The notes: a model not told the origin generated them from the letters alone. 64,000 nucleotides of DNA from Anaerolineae bacterium (GCA_019637615.1 JAHBVJ010000021.1:92732-156731); one strand, 5' to 3'; positions 1 to 8,942 are shown, counted from the stretch's first letter. Made by a program: numbers and translations.

Positions 1-38
1 TTTTCGGCACGCCGTGAGCCATCGCCGTGATCGGTTGG

Positions 39-67
39 TTGGACGTCGAACAGGAACCGGATATAAT
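39..67 (+). promoter_or_regulatory. Sigma-70-type promoter for the polysaccharide export genes
   Basis: A TTGGAC -35 box (39-44) and a perfect TATAAT -10 box (62-67) are separated by 17 bases, the optimal spacing. It lies about 105 bases upstream of the first start codon, so the export pair would have a leader of roughly 100 bases. No other gene is visible before it in the window. Confidence 0.7.
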
Positions 68-174
68 CGTCAGGCTAATGCTCTGGAAAACCATGACAAC
101 ACGAGCAAGTAGCATAGGTTTGCTTTTGGACACCTAGGTGTTTGCATCGCAAGTGATCCGCGCTTGAATGGGTA

Positions 175-1044
175 ATGAGAAAAGTTGAAACTATGCTAGA
201 AGGTCAAACAACGGCGGACGAAGCCCCTTTAATCGTTGTCAAGCCATCGCACGGATGGGTGTCCCTAAAGCTAGACGAGCTTTGGTCGTATCGGGAACTA
301 CTCTACTTCTTGATCTGGCGCAACATCAAGGTTCGCTACAAGCAGACCGTGATCGGCGCTGCGTGGGCGATCATCCAGCCATTCATGACGATGGTGATTT
401 TTAGTCTGTTTTTCGGGAACCTCGCGAAAATCCCTTCTGACGGCATCCCCTATCCGATTTGGAGCTATGCGGCACTGGTGCCGTGGACATTTTTCGCCAG
501 CGGATTGAGCAATTCTGCGGATAGCCTCGTGGGGAGCGCCAACCTGATCAGGAAAATCTATTTTCCACGGCTGGCAATTCCGATTTCCGCCGTACTTTCG
601 TGCGTGGTTGACTTCGGGCTGGCATTTCTGGTTTTGATCGTGATGATGCTGGTATACGGCATCATACCGACGATCAATATCTTGTGGCTCCCCTTTTTCT
701 TATTACTTGCTCTCGTAACGTCGCTCGGCGTTGGCCTGTGGCTTTCCGCAATGAATGTCCAATTCCGTGACATCAAATATGTGGTGCCGTTCATTGCCCA
801 ATTCTGGATGTTCGCCACCCCGATTGCGTATCCGAGCAGCCTGATCAAGAACGAATTGCTCCGCGCGCTCTACAGTCTTAACCCGATGGTCGGCGTGGTA
901 GAAGGGTTTCGCTGGGCGTTATTGGGGGTGGATACTGCTCCCGGCGCAGTGATCATTGTATCGTCCCTAACTGCACTAGGATTGCTTATCAGTGGTGCGT
1001 ATTATTTCCGCCGTATGGAGAAGTCGTTTGCAGATGTGGTGTAA
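175..1044 (+). CDS. ABC-2 type polysaccharide/polyol export permease (Wzm/TagG-like)
   Basis: This is the membrane subunit of an ABC exporter that moves a finished surface polysaccharide or teichoic-acid-like polymer across the cytoplasmic membrane. The 289-residue length is normal for the family. Visible marks are the conserved cytoplasmic stretch WRNIKVRYKQTVIG near residues 48-61, the NLIRKIYFPR segment near 123, six hydrophobic segments, and the family-typical NPMVGVVEGFRWALLG near 237. The start at 175 has only a weak ribosome site; an ATG six codons later (193) is an alternative. The ATPase gene starts three bases after the stop, so the two are surely one operon. No glycosyltransferases are visible, so the exported polymer cannot be named. 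Confidence 0.9.
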   Translation: MRKVETMLEGQTTADEAPLIVVKPSHGWVSLKLDELWSYRELLYFLIWRNIKVRYKQTVIGAAWAIIQPFMTMVIFSLFFGNLAKIPSDGIPYPIWSYAALVPWTFFASGLSNSADSLVGSANLIRKIYFPRLAIPISAVLSCVVDFGLAFLVLIVMMLVYGIIPTINILWLPFFLLLALVTSLGVGLWLSAMNVQFRDIKYVVPFIAQFWMFATPIAYPSSLIKNELLRALYSLNPMVGVVEGFRWALLGVDTAPGAVIIVSSLTALGLLISGAYYFRRMEKSFADVV

Positions 1045-1047
1045 AAC

Positions 1048-2328
1048 ATGGGTGATGTAGCGATTCGCGTCGAGGGTCTGAGTAAGCAATACCGGATAGG
1101 CAAAACAGAACAATATCGCACCTTTCGTGATACCCTGACAGACGCGTTGACCGCGCCGTTTAAGCGCACCTACGGTCTGCTGCGCGGTAATGCTGCCGCC
1201 GCTGCCAATCTTAGCGAGGTTATCTGGGCGCTCAAGGACATCTCTTTTGAGATCAAAAAAGGGGAAGTCGTGGGCATCATCGGTCGTAACGGAGCCGGTA
1301 AAAGCACACTACTCAAAATTCTTTCCCGCATTGCCGAACCTACCGAGGGATTAGCCGAGATCTATGGACGTGTCGGCGCACTGCTGGAGGTGGGGACGGG
1401 GTTCCACCCTGAGCTGACCGGACGCGAAAACATCTATCTGAATGCGGCCATTTTGGGCATGACGCGTACGGAAATTGACCGCAAATTCGATGAAATCGTG
1501 GCCTTTGCCGAAGTCGAAAAATTCATCGACACGCCGGTCAAGCATTATTCCAGCGGGATGGGGTTGCGGCTGGGGTTCGCCGTCGCCGCGCATCTGGAAC
1601 CAGAAATCTTAGTCGTGGACGAAGTGTTAGCGGTTGGCGATCTGGCGTTCCAGAAAAAATGCTTAGGGAAAATGGGCGACGTGGCGCAGCAAGGCCGTAC
1701 CGTGCTATTCGTTAGCCATAACACAGGCGCGATCAATCAGCTGTGCCAGAGCTGCGTGCTTCTTAAAGATGGTCGCATCAATATGATCGGCAAGACGGAA
1801 GACGTTATCAGGGAATATCTCGATCAAGCCTCGGATGGGAGTTCGGGCTTACGGGTCTTCCCAGAAGACGAGAATATTCCTCTGCAATTCCTGTCCATAG
1901 AAGCCGTCGATGAAACATTGACGCCGCGCGCCAGTTTTTCGGTCGCGACTACGGTGTATCTTCGTGTTAAATACGTTGTGCATGAGGATTCGCTCACGGG
2001 AACCAACCTCGCATTCGCGTTGAGCCGTAATGGAACCGACATACTCACCAGTTATGATACAGATACGAATCCCCTCTATCTGGACACGCGGCAGAGAGGG
2101 TGCTATGAGTATCTTGTTGCGTTGCCAACTAACATCCTGAAATCGGGCACATACAGCTTAGATATATCCGCAGGGTCGCTTTACCAAAGGAAGATTTACC
2201 AGCGCCAAAATAATGCTATTGAGTTTCAGTTGGATGATGTCTTGGAAAATACCGCTTTTCTTGGTTATTCAGAACGGCGGCGTGGGCTGCTGCGAATGCC
2301 TGTAGCGTGGTCGGAGCAGCACAATTAG
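1048..2328 (+). CDS. ABC transporter ATP-binding protein for polysaccharide export (Wzt/TagH-like)
   Basis: This is the nucleotide-binding subunit that partners the preceding permease. Walker A is GRNGAGKST at about residues 79-87, the ABC signature is YSSGMGLRLG near 168, and Walker B is ILVVDEVLAVGD near 187. An insertion before Walker A (residues 20-60) is usual for exporters of this type. The protein runs to 426 residues, about 150 more than a bare ATPase. The extra C-terminal part (from about 270) is a predicted beta-sandwich like the Wzt C-terminal domain, which in known O-antigen exporters recognises the end of the polymer. That role is inferred from family knowledge. The start overlaps nothing and sits three bases after the permease stop. 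Confidence 0.9.
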   Translation: MGDVAIRVEGLSKQYRIGKTEQYRTFRDTLTDALTAPFKRTYGLLRGNAAAAANLSEVIWALKDISFEIKKGEVVGIIGRNGAGKSTLLKILSRIAEPTEGLAEIYGRVGALLEVGTGFHPELTGRENIYLNAAILGMTRTEIDRKFDEIVAFAEVEKFIDTPVKHYSSGMGLRLGFAVAAHLEPEILVVDEVLAVGDLAFQKKCLGKMGDVAQQGRTVLFVSHNTGAINQLCQSCVLLKDGRINMIGKTEDVIREYLDQASDGSSGLRVFPEDENIPLQFLSIEAVDETLTPRASFSVATTVYLRVKYVVHEDSLTGTNLAFALSRNGTDILTSYDTDTNPLYLDTRQRGCYEYLVALPTNILKSGTYSLDISAGSLYQRKIYQRQNNAIEFQLDDVLENTAFLGYSERRRGLLRMPVAWSEQHN

Positions 2329-2366
2329 GTCAGCGGGAAATCATCAGTAGACTAGGTATAACGCGC

Positions 2367-2588
2367 ATGGTACTTGGCAAACGAATTCTAGGCTCCTCTC
2401 TGGTCAAACGGTGGTTGCGTAACTTCCCCATCGCTGAACGCGCCGCACTCGTTTTGCAGTTGTGATACAGAATCCGTATGACATATGCATTTAGAGGATA
2501 TGTGATGGCTTGGTTCGAGCTATTTGCTGCCGAGTCTCGCGATCAGCTCAAATTCTTCAGTCACATTATCACCGAGCTTGTCTTATGA
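2367..2588 (+). pseudogene. Possible remnant of a third gene in the export locus, interrupted by an in-frame TGA
   Basis: Starting at ATG 2367, one frame reads 32 residues to a TGA at 2463-2465, then continues in the same frame for another 40 residues to a TGA at 2586-2588. Both halves look protein-like (basic and aromatic residues such as KRWLRNFP before the stop, MAWFELFAAESRDQLKFF after it), and changing one base would join them as a TGG codon. I do not recognise the family. It could be the decayed start of a glycosyltransferase or methyltransferase next to the exporter, or simply chance open frame. Confidence 0.25.
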
Positions 2589-2638
2589 ACTCCCGTGGAC
2601 ATCAAGCATCAAAAAGATTGGGTCTAAAATTGGTGGAG

Positions 2639-2669
2639 GTGAGCAGCACAGGGTTTCCGTGCTGCTCAC
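2639..2669. terminator. Stem-loop between the export locus and the convergent propeller gene
   Basis: A perfect 11-base-pair stem, GTGAGCAGCAC / GTGCTGCTCAC, encloses a 9-base loop. It lies 52 bases beyond the stop of the minus-strand beta-propeller gene and after the plus-strand export genes. The T-run is weak on both sides (an AATTTTAG stretch follows on the minus strand), so it may be a bidirectional terminator or an mRNA 3' end stabiliser. Confidence 0.6.
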
Positions 2670-2720
2670 TCATGCGCCCCGGTAAGGTCGGGGCAACGAG
2701 AAGCCCATCGTTCAGCGCGG

Positions 2721-3866
2721 TCAGGCCGAGCAGCCTAGCATCCGCATGGTATCGGTGGAGCCGACATCTTGCAGCGCCGTGAGATCGGTCAGCGATGCGC
2801 GCTTGACCATCAGCGCCCCTGACCCGTCCCCGACGCTCCACGTCACGTACACATAGCGCCCACAGATCGCGGCTTGCATAATGTTGCCCGCACCCGCATT
2901 CAGCACACCAAGCGGTTGAACGTTGCCATCGACCGAGGCGGTGTAGACGGTGTTAATGCTGCCGTAGCTGCCGCCTGCAAAGACGAGGCCACGACTATCG
3001 GACATCCAGCTCAAGCCCATCAGGAGCTGACCGGGGCCAGCTTGCGCCAAGCGCGTGGCGGCCCTAGTGGCGAGATTGACCACGTACAGGACGTTGGTAT
3101 TGGGTTGGAAGGGCATGTCGGGCAGGTTGGTGGGTACATTGCCCGGATCGTTGGCGAGGAAGGCAATCTGCGTGCCATCCGGCGAGATCAGCGGATGACC
3201 GCCGAGGCCGTAGTTATCCACCTGCGTGACCGACGCCGCCGGAGGCAGATCGAAGCGACCGGATTTGTTGGCGATGTCTTGAACATTGGCGGCGAGATCG
3301 AAGCTGTATAGGCCGAACGGCCCCGCATCGCTGAAGGGCAGATAGCCAACCGCGTATAAGGTGCTGCCGTCAAAGTGCAGCGGCGCGGCGGCACCACCCT
3401 TGACGCCTTGCGCCTCCGTCCGCGCACCGATGAATTCAAGCTGTTTGCCCGTGTTCAGGTTGACGACCCCGATGCCGAACGACTGAAACAGCGCCCATTG
3501 ATACAGCAGATAGGCCGAGTCGGGCGTGAAGGCAGTTACCTGCGCATTGGGGATGGTCACGGGCGCGGCACCAGCATGACGATACCAGACCGAGGTGGTC
3601 GCGTCGGCCTTGCTGGAAAGCGTCATGGCGACCGACTGCGTATCGCGCGAGATGATGACGCTGGTCACGTCTACATCGGCTTGCGCGTAATTGAACAGCT
3701 CTTGCCCCGCGAGGTCGTCAACGATCGCCACGATGCGGGTTTGCGCGCCGCTCGCATCTGCTACCCAGAATAACATGCTCGGATCGCCCTGCGCGTGAAT
3801 GGGAGCGGCGATGGCTCCGATCAGGAGTACGCTCAACAGGGTCACTACAACTCTAGAAATTCGCAT
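2721..3866 (-). CDS. Secreted beta-propeller (WD40/TolB-like) protein
   Basis: The chosen start (ATG 3866) gives 381 residues beginning MRISRVVVTLLSVLLIGAIA, a clear Sec signal peptide ending near PIHAQG. An in-frame start 12 codons earlier exists, but it would bury the signal behind polar residues. The mature part has repeated units of about 45-50 residues with SPDGTQIAFLAND (a TolB/WD40-like blade motif) and SWMSDSRGLVFAGG, typical of six- or seven-bladed propellers that act as protein-binding or sugar-binding scaffolds outside the cell. No catalytic residues are recognised. It stands alone on the minus strand, 75 bases after the peptidase pair ends, and its function is unknown. Confidence 0.7.
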   Translation of the reverse strand: MRISRVVVTLLSVLLIGAIAAPIHAQGDPSMLFWVADASGAQTRIVAIVDDLAGQELFNYAQADVDVTSVIISRDTQSVAMTLSSKADATTSVWYRHAGAAPVTIPNAQVTAFTPDSAYLLYQWALFQSFGIGVVNLNTGKQLEFIGARTEAQGVKGGAAAPLHFDGSTLYAVGYLPFSDAGPFGLYSFDLAANVQDIANKSGRFDLPPAASVTQVDNYGLGGHPLISPDGTQIAFLANDPGNVPTNLPDMPFQPNTNVLYVVNLATRAATRLAQAGPGQLLMGLSWMSDSRGLVFAGGSYGSINTVYTASVDGNVQPLGVLNAGAGNIMQAAICGRYVYVTWSVGDGSGALMVKRASLTDLTALQDVGSTDTMRMLGCSA

Positions 3867-3941
3867 AACGATTATCCTACTGCCAGAAGAATGTAAGGCC
3901 ATTCTACAACGAAACGCCGAATCGCATGGGCTACGAGCACC

Positions 3942-5084
3942 TTACGGCAAGTAGATGCTCGCGATTTCGTCACTCATGCCCAAGACCGCCCCCGTGAAAT
4001 GCGCCAACCACCAGACGGCGGGCGGCAAATCGGCAAGATGCGCGGATTCGTGTCCGGTGTGGGCGTCGGTCATCGGTGCGCCGATCATGCCGAGGATTTG
4101 CGTCCAACGTCCGAGCACCATGTCGTCGCTGCGGGAGAGGTAGCCGCTGTTGAGCTGGATCGTGCCGGGGCGCTGCTGGTTGGCTTCCGTCGCCAGATCG
4201 ATGCCGAGGGCGAGGTAATTGGGCGCACTGAACGAGCCGCGACTCCATGCGGAGATGCTGCCGTGACTGACGCCCTTGCCGAGGGCGGGGCCATCGGCGG
4301 CGACGGTATGCGCGTCCGCGACCAAGCAGCCATAGGTGGGCGGCGGGACGGCGTAGGTGAGGCGTGCCGCGCCATGCCCGAAATAGGCTTCGGGGATGCC
4401 TTCTTCCAGATCGCTGAACACGAACAGGACGCGCCGATTTTTGGCGATCAACGCTGACTCGGACGATTTTAGCGCTGCCGCCGCGCCCAAGACCGCTAGC
4501 ACGCCGAGACAGTTATCCAGCCCCGTGCCTTTGATCACGCCGTCAATCAGCGTTGGCTCGACTTCCATGGTAACGGTATCCGACCACGCCAGCTTGCCGG
4601 AAGTCACGTCTAGCCGTAGCGTTTCCTTGCCGTTGGCGCGTTCCGAGATCAGCGTGCCTGCCGCGCCGACCACGATGCGGCCTTTTTCGTAGCGCAGGGC
4701 TTTGGCGGGGACGGTATAGGTGCCATCGGGGAAGCGGTTGGCACAGACAGCGTACAGCGAGCCATCCGAACGCACCTTGAACGAGGGGCGATCCATGTGC
4801 GAGACCACGATCACATCGTTGACGGATTTGTCCGCGCCAAGCCAGATGCCCGCGTTGCCCGTCGCGCCGATGTGCCGGATAAAGCGATCCGCGAGGCCGA
4901 GCGAGGCGGCGATCTCCTGAATATCATCGATGATCGCGCCGCGCAGCCACGAACCGCCGGAGGGCGCGTGCGCGACGAGCAGACGGTGTAGATCGCTCCA
5001 CAGACGCGTGGAGTCAGTGAGATAGACGTGATTCGTCAGGGCGTCCAGCAAGGCAAGAAGGGCGTGTTGTAGGTCAGTGAGCAT
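3942..5084 (-). CDS. Divergent M42-type (glutamyl aminopeptidase-like) metallopeptidase
   Basis: This is a probable cytoplasmic metal-dependent aminopeptidase of 380 residues related to family M42/M28. Candidate ligands are in the right order: H96 and D98 in SHMDRP, D190 in GTGLDNCLG, E227/E228 in DLEEG, D257 in ADAHT and H344 or H349 in GHESAH. Each motif differs from the classical M42 form (AHIDTIG, DNRAG, QEE), so the substrate has probably shifted. It follows the classical M42 gene on the same strand with only three bases between them, suggesting duplication followed by divergence and co-transcription. No signal peptide is present. Confidence 0.7.
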   Translation of the reverse strand: MLTDLQHALLALLDALTNHVYLTDSTRLWSDLHRLLVAHAPSGGSWLRGAIIDDIQEIAASLGLADRFIRHIGATGNAGIWLGADKSVNDVIVVSHMDRPSFKVRSDGSLYAVCANRFPDGTYTVPAKALRYEKGRIVVGAAGTLISERANGKETLRLDVTSGKLAWSDTVTMEVEPTLIDGVIKGTGLDNCLGVLAVLGAAAALKSSESALIAKNRRVLFVFSDLEEGIPEAYFGHGAARLTYAVPPPTYGCLVADAHTVAADGPALGKGVSHGSISAWSRGSFSAPNYLALGIDLATEANQQRPGTIQLNSGYLSRSDDMVLGRWTQILGMIGAPMTDAHTGHESAHLADLPPAVWWLAHFTGAVLGMSDEIASIYLP

Positions 5085-5087
5085 GAC

Positions 5088-6122
5088 TTATCCTCGTTTG
5101 AGATCGGGCCACGAGTAGGTGAGCGCCGCGTGGATCAATCTTACCGCGTTATCGAGGTCAGCGAGGTGTACCATCTCGGTGGGCGAGTGCTTGCCGCGCA
5201 TGGGGAGGCCGAGCGCCGCGCCGGGTGTGCCCGTCCACGAGACCACACGCGAATCCGCCATCAGGCCGTGGACGGCGTCTTGCTGGAAAGCGATCTGATG
5301 GGCGGAGGCGGCTTGTTTGAGATAGCCGCGCAGTTTGGGGTGCGCGTGCCAGCCATGCAAGCCGGAAATGTACAGAAAACTGGTCAGCACCGTGCCGAAA
5401 CCGAGCATCACGCTGCCTTTGCCCTTCGATTCGGGCGTGTCGTAGCTGACCGTGCCATCGATGAACAGCGCGTAATCTGGCTGGATGGCTTGAAGCGCCG
5501 TGTAGGCACCGAAGGCGGTGGTTTCTTCTTGCGCGGTGCCGACGAAATACACGGTGAAGGGGAGATCGGCGGGCAAACGGCGCGCGGCTTCGATCAAGAC
5601 GGCTACACCCGCGCGGTTATCGAGGTAGGGGCTGACGAAGAGGTCGCCGGGGAGTTCCAGCGGGTTGGGCGCGTAAGTGATCGGCGTAGTGATCTCGACC
5701 GCCGTGCTGGTGCCGACATAAATGTACAGATCGTCCATGCTGTTGACGGCGACATCACCGGCTTGCGCTTGATGCTGCGACCGGACGCCGACCACGCCGG
5801 GGAGATCGCCCACGCGTACATGTGACCCCGCGATGGATTTCAGATTGATCCCGCCTATGGTGATTACGCCGAGCACACCGTCGCTAATCACGCGTTTGAC
5901 CATCATGCCGATGGTGTCGATGTGGGCGAGGATGGCGACTTTGCGTGGAGCATCCGCCGCGCCGCGCCGCGCGATCACGTTCGCCATCGAGTCGATCTGC
6001 ACGTCATCCACGTGTGGGCGAAGGCGTTCCGCCAGTTCGCGGGCAATCGCGTCCTCGTGACCGGAAATGCCGGGGATCGCCGTCAGGTCACGCAGCAGCG
6101 AACGAAAAACATTATGGGTCAT
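5088..6122 (-). CDS. M42 family aminopeptidase (deblocking/endo-glucanase-like annotation in databases)
   Basis: This is a binuclear zinc or cobalt aminopeptidase that trims peptides in the cytoplasm; family members form dodecameric tetrahedra. All five expected ligands and the catalytic acid are visible: H67 and D69 in AHIDTIG, D168 in YLDNRAGV, the E199-E200 pair in AQEE, D222 in FIDGTVSYD and H312 in GKHSPTE. Length 344 is normal. It is the first gene of a two- or three-gene minus-strand unit and is divergent from glycerol kinase across a 151-base promoter region. There is no signal peptide. Confidence 0.85.
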   Translation of the reverse strand: MTHNVFRSLLRDLTAIPGISGHEDAIARELAERLRPHVDDVQIDSMANVIARRGAADAPRKVAILAHIDTIGMMVKRVISDGVLGVITIGGINLKSIAGSHVRVGDLPGVVGVRSQHQAQAGDVAVNSMDDLYIYVGTSTAVEITTPITYAPNPLELPGDLFVSPYLDNRAGVAVLIEAARRLPADLPFTVYFVGTAQEETTAFGAYTALQAIQPDYALFIDGTVSYDTPESKGKGSVMLGFGTVLTSFLYISGLHGWHAHPKLRGYLKQAASAHQIAFQQDAVHGLMADSRVVSWTGTPGAALGLPMRGKHSPTEMVHLADLDNAVRLIHAALTYSWPDLKRG

Positions 6123-6201
6123 GCTGAATTATCTCCTGTCGTGTGTGGTGCGATGTCATGATCGCTGATGGGAGTTTTCTGCCTCACACTATAACTTGCG
6201 C

Positions 6202-6219
6202 TATCATCGAGGCATGATA
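6202..6219. promoter_or_regulatory. Inverted repeat in the glpK / peptidase divergent promoter region
   Basis: TATCAT and ATGATA are separated by six bases. With the flanking GC and TAGC the symmetry extends to about 24 bases with a one-base bulge. It lies 55 bases upstream of the glycerol kinase start, between two divergent genes, a natural place for an operator. No regulator can be assigned. Confidence 0.4.
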
Positions 6220-6273
6220 ATAGCGTTCTTTTGAGCAACCCACTGCGCTCGCTTTTGAGGAGAAAATACTTTT

Positions 6274-7764
6274 ATGTCTCGTTATATCCTCGCGCTGGAT
6301 CAAGGCACTACCAGTTCCCGCGCTATCGTATTCAACGAACAGGGGCGTGCCGTCGCCACAGCTCAGAAAGAATATCCCCAGATTTACCCGCAGCCGGGAT
6401 GGGTGGAACACAACCCGACCGACATCTGGAGCAGCCAGATCAGCGTTGCGACGGAAGCCATCGCCCGCGCGGGCATTCATTCAGCGGACATCGCCGCCAT
6501 CGGGGTGACGAACCAGCGCGAGACGACTCTGATCTGGGATCGGAAAACGGGACAGCCGATCTATAATGCCATCGTGTGGCAGTGCCGCCGGACGGCTGAC
6601 CGCTGCGAACAGCTCAAGGGCGAAGGACACGCCGCCGACATCCGCGCGAAAACGGGGTTGGTGGTAGACGCGTATTTTTCCGGAACGAAAGCGGCATGGA
6701 TTCTCGATCATGTGCCGGGCAGCCGCGAACGGGCGGCACGCGGAGAATTGTGCTTCGGGACGGTCGATACATGGCTGCTGTGGAATTTGAGTGGCGGTAA
6801 GCTGCACATCACGGACGTGAGCAATGCCAGCCGGACGATGTTGTACAACATCCACACGCAGCAGTGGGACGCCGACATGCTCAAGCTGTTGAACGTGCCC
6901 GCCGAGATGCTGCCGGAAGTCAAGCCGTCCAGTTTGGCATATGGCGAAACCGATCCGCAGTTGTTCGGCGTGGCGATCCCGCTGGCGGGCATCGCCGGCG
7001 ACCAGCAAGCAGCGACCTTCGGGCAGACGTGTTTTACGCCGGGAATGGTCAAGAACACCTACGGCACGGGCTGTTTTATGCTGATGAACACGGGCAAGCG
7101 TGCCGTCGAATCGTTGGGCGGCTTGTTGACTACTATCGGCTGGCGAGTCGGTGACGAGACGATCTACGCGTTGGAAGGCAGCGTGTTCATCGCGGGGGCG
7201 GCGGTGCAGTGGCTACGCGACGAACTCGGCCTGATCAGCAATTCCGCCGAATCCGAAGGGCTGGCGAAATCGGTCAGCGATGCGGGCGGCGTGTACGTCG
7301 TGCCAGCCTTCGTCGGGCTAGGCGCGCCACACTGGGATGGCTACGCGCGCGGCGCTATCGTGGGGCTGACGCGGGGCAGCAATCGTGCCCAGATCGTGCG
7401 GGCGACGCTCGAATCTATCGCTTACCAGACGCGCGATGTGGTCGAAGTGATGGTCAAGGACGCTGGCCTGAAGCTGGAAGCGCTGCGTGTCGATGGCGGT
7501 GTGACGGCGAACGCGTGGCTGATGCAGTTCCAAGCGGATATGCTCGGCGTGCCCGTGCAAGTGCCCGCGACCGCCGAAACAACCGCACTCGGCGCGGCCT
7601 ATCTGGCGGGATTGGCGGTAGGCTACTGGCAATCGCCCACGCAGATCGCGGCGCAGTGGCAGGTCGCGCAGTCATACGAGCCGCGCATGAACGCCGATCA
7701 ACGTGACTCGCTGTATCGCGGCTGGCAGAAAGCCGTAGAGCGTTCTAAGGCGTGGGCAGAGTAA
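6274..7764 (+). CDS. glpK: Glycerol kinase
   Basis: ATP:glycerol 3-phosphotransferase, which traps glycerol in the cell as glycerol 3-phosphate. The 496-residue length matches the family exactly. The N-terminal phosphate-binding motif LDQGTTSSRAIVF (8-20), the GVTNQRET block, the FGTVDTWLLWNLSGG family signature and the C-terminal VDGGVTANAWLMQFQADMLG are all intact. The ATG is preceded by GAGGAG (6257-6262), 11 bases upstream. No glycerol facilitator or glycerol-3-phosphate dehydrogenase lies beside it, so the rest of the pathway must be elsewhere. Upstream there is an inverted repeat that could be an operator. Confidence 0.97.
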   Translation: MSRYILALDQGTTSSRAIVFNEQGRAVATAQKEYPQIYPQPGWVEHNPTDIWSSQISVATEAIARAGIHSADIAAIGVTNQRETTLIWDRKTGQPIYNAIVWQCRRTADRCEQLKGEGHAADIRAKTGLVVDAYFSGTKAAWILDHVPGSRERAARGELCFGTVDTWLLWNLSGGKLHITDVSNASRTMLYNIHTQQWDADMLKLLNVPAEMLPEVKPSSLAYGETDPQLFGVAIPLAGIAGDQQAATFGQTCFTPGMVKNTYGTGCFMLMNTGKRAVESLGGLLTTIGWRVGDETIYALEGSVFIAGAAVQWLRDELGLISNSAESEGLAKSVSDAGGVYVVPAFVGLGAPHWDGYARGAIVGLTRGSNRAQIVRATLESIAYQTRDVVEVMVKDAGLKLEALRVDGGVTANAWLMQFQADMLGVPVQVPATAETTALGAAYLAGLAVGYWQSPTQIAAQWQVAQSYEPRMNADQRDSLYRGWQKAVERSKAWAE

Positions 7765-7785
7765 CCGCTGCGATTAGTAGCCCGT

Positions 7786-7817
7786 TATCGCCCGCAATGG
7801 TACGATTATTGGCGATA
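7786..7817 (+). terminator. Weak stem-loop after glpK
   Basis: A seven-base-pair stem, TATCGCC / GGCGATA, encloses an 18-base loop, 22 bases after the glpK stop. It is followed by CCTTTAG rather than a real T-run, so termination would be partial at best and the next gene could be read through. Confidence 0.3.
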
Positions 7818-7837
7818 CCTTTAGAGGGGGAATTCCC

Positions 7838-8920
7838 ATGCGTACGCGACGTCAGCGCCTAGTTACCTATACGACCCGTGTTTTTGCTATTGGCTTAATC
7901 CTATTCAGCCTGTTGATCACACGCGGGGTGCAGCCTTTGCGGGCGCAGGGCGGCGCATGCAGCGATGTGGTGAAAGCCGCGCTCCAGCGGGCGTTACAAG
8001 TGTGCAGTGGTCAACGGAATTCGGCATGTCTGGGCAGCCCTAGTGCGCAAGCCAGCCCCAAAGCAGGTGGGTCCGCCTTCAATTTTTCTCAGCCCGGCGA
8101 CACTGTTCCCCTGAGCAATCTGGGATCGCTCAGTCTGAGCGGGTACAGCAGCGACAGCGACTCGCTAGGCGTGGCGCTGTTGAACGTCCCGGCGGCGCTG
8201 GCGGGAACGAACGTAGGCAGCGGCGCGACCGTGATCGTGTTCGGTAATACGCAGATCACCAATGGCAGCCAGCCCGGTCAATTGCCTATGCAGGCGTTTT
8301 ACCTCCGCAACAGCGCGGGCGCGCCGGGGTGCGAAAATGTCGCCGCCGATGGCATCCTGATCCAGTCTCCCGCTGGACAGAAGAAAGTACAGTTGGTCGC
8401 CAACGGTGTGCAACTGGCGGTTGGTTCGACGGTGTTCCTCTCCGCGCAAGCCAACGAGGAGGAAAACGGCAAGGCCAAGCTCAACGTCCAGACCTTGCAG
8501 GGCGAAGTTTCCGTCACGGTGGACGAGCAGACAATAGAAGTGCCGTCCGGCGCACAGACGAACGTCCCGCTAAACGAGGTGAATGGCGAGTACGAGGCCG
8601 ATGGCGAACCGGAAGCAGTGCAGCCGCTTGACAAAGATGAGTTTGATGACCTCCCGCTGGATGAACTGCCCGAATCGCTCGACCTGAGTGAGCTGGAGCA
8701 GGAATGGGAAACCGAAAGCGACAACATCGAACAGGGTGATGAGAATACGCCTGAACCCGAAGAGTCGATCGACAGCACACCGGAACCGGATGAATCGCTT
8801 GAGCCGACGCCTGAAGACGAGACAGGGACGGACGATTCGGGAAGCCATTCGCAAGGGGATGGCTCTGGCGGTGATAGTGGCGGCGACAGCGGTGACAGTG
8901 GCGGCGAAGGCAGTGACTAG
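7838..8920 (+). CDS. Secreted protein with FecR-like segment and highly acidic, Gly/Ser-rich tail
   Basis: The 360-residue product begins with a long basic region and a hydrophobic segment ending near LRAQGG (residue 38), a Sec signal peptide or anchor. Four cysteines follow in the first part of the mature chain (near residues 40-65). Residues about 220-245 contain LQGEVSVTVDEQTIEVPSGA, reminiscent of the FecR beta-domain in which a short extracytoplasmic sheet precedes VPAG. From about 245 to the end the chain is dominated by Asp and Glu, then by Gly, Ser and Asp (GDGSGGDSGGDSGDSGG). Such a tail could bind calcium or act as a cell-wall spacer; that is inference. A GAGGGGGA ribosome site lies close to the ATG. 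Confidence 0.65.
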   Translation: MRTRRQRLVTYTTRVFAIGLILFSLLITRGVQPLRAQGGACSDVVKAALQRALQVCSGQRNSACLGSPSAQASPKAGGSAFNFSQPGDTVPLSNLGSLSLSGYSSDSDSLGVALLNVPAALAGTNVGSGATVIVFGNTQITNGSQPGQLPMQAFYLRNSAGAPGCENVAADGILIQSPAGQKKVQLVANGVQLAVGSTVFLSAQANEEENGKAKLNVQTLQGEVSVTVDEQTIEVPSGAQTNVPLNEVNGEYEADGEPEAVQPLDKDEFDDLPLDELPESLDLSELEQEWETESDNIEQGDENTPEPEESIDSTPEPDESLEPTPEDETGTDDSGSHSQGDGSGGDSGGDSGDSGGEGSD

Positions 8921-8942
8921 CAAGTGACATATCCGCGATGCA

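Noticed and set aside
2510..2782. A 90-codon plus-strand frame across the hairpin at 2639-2669
   Set aside because: Cys/Ser/Arg-rich translation that crosses a terminator-like hairpin and overlaps the end of the propeller gene.
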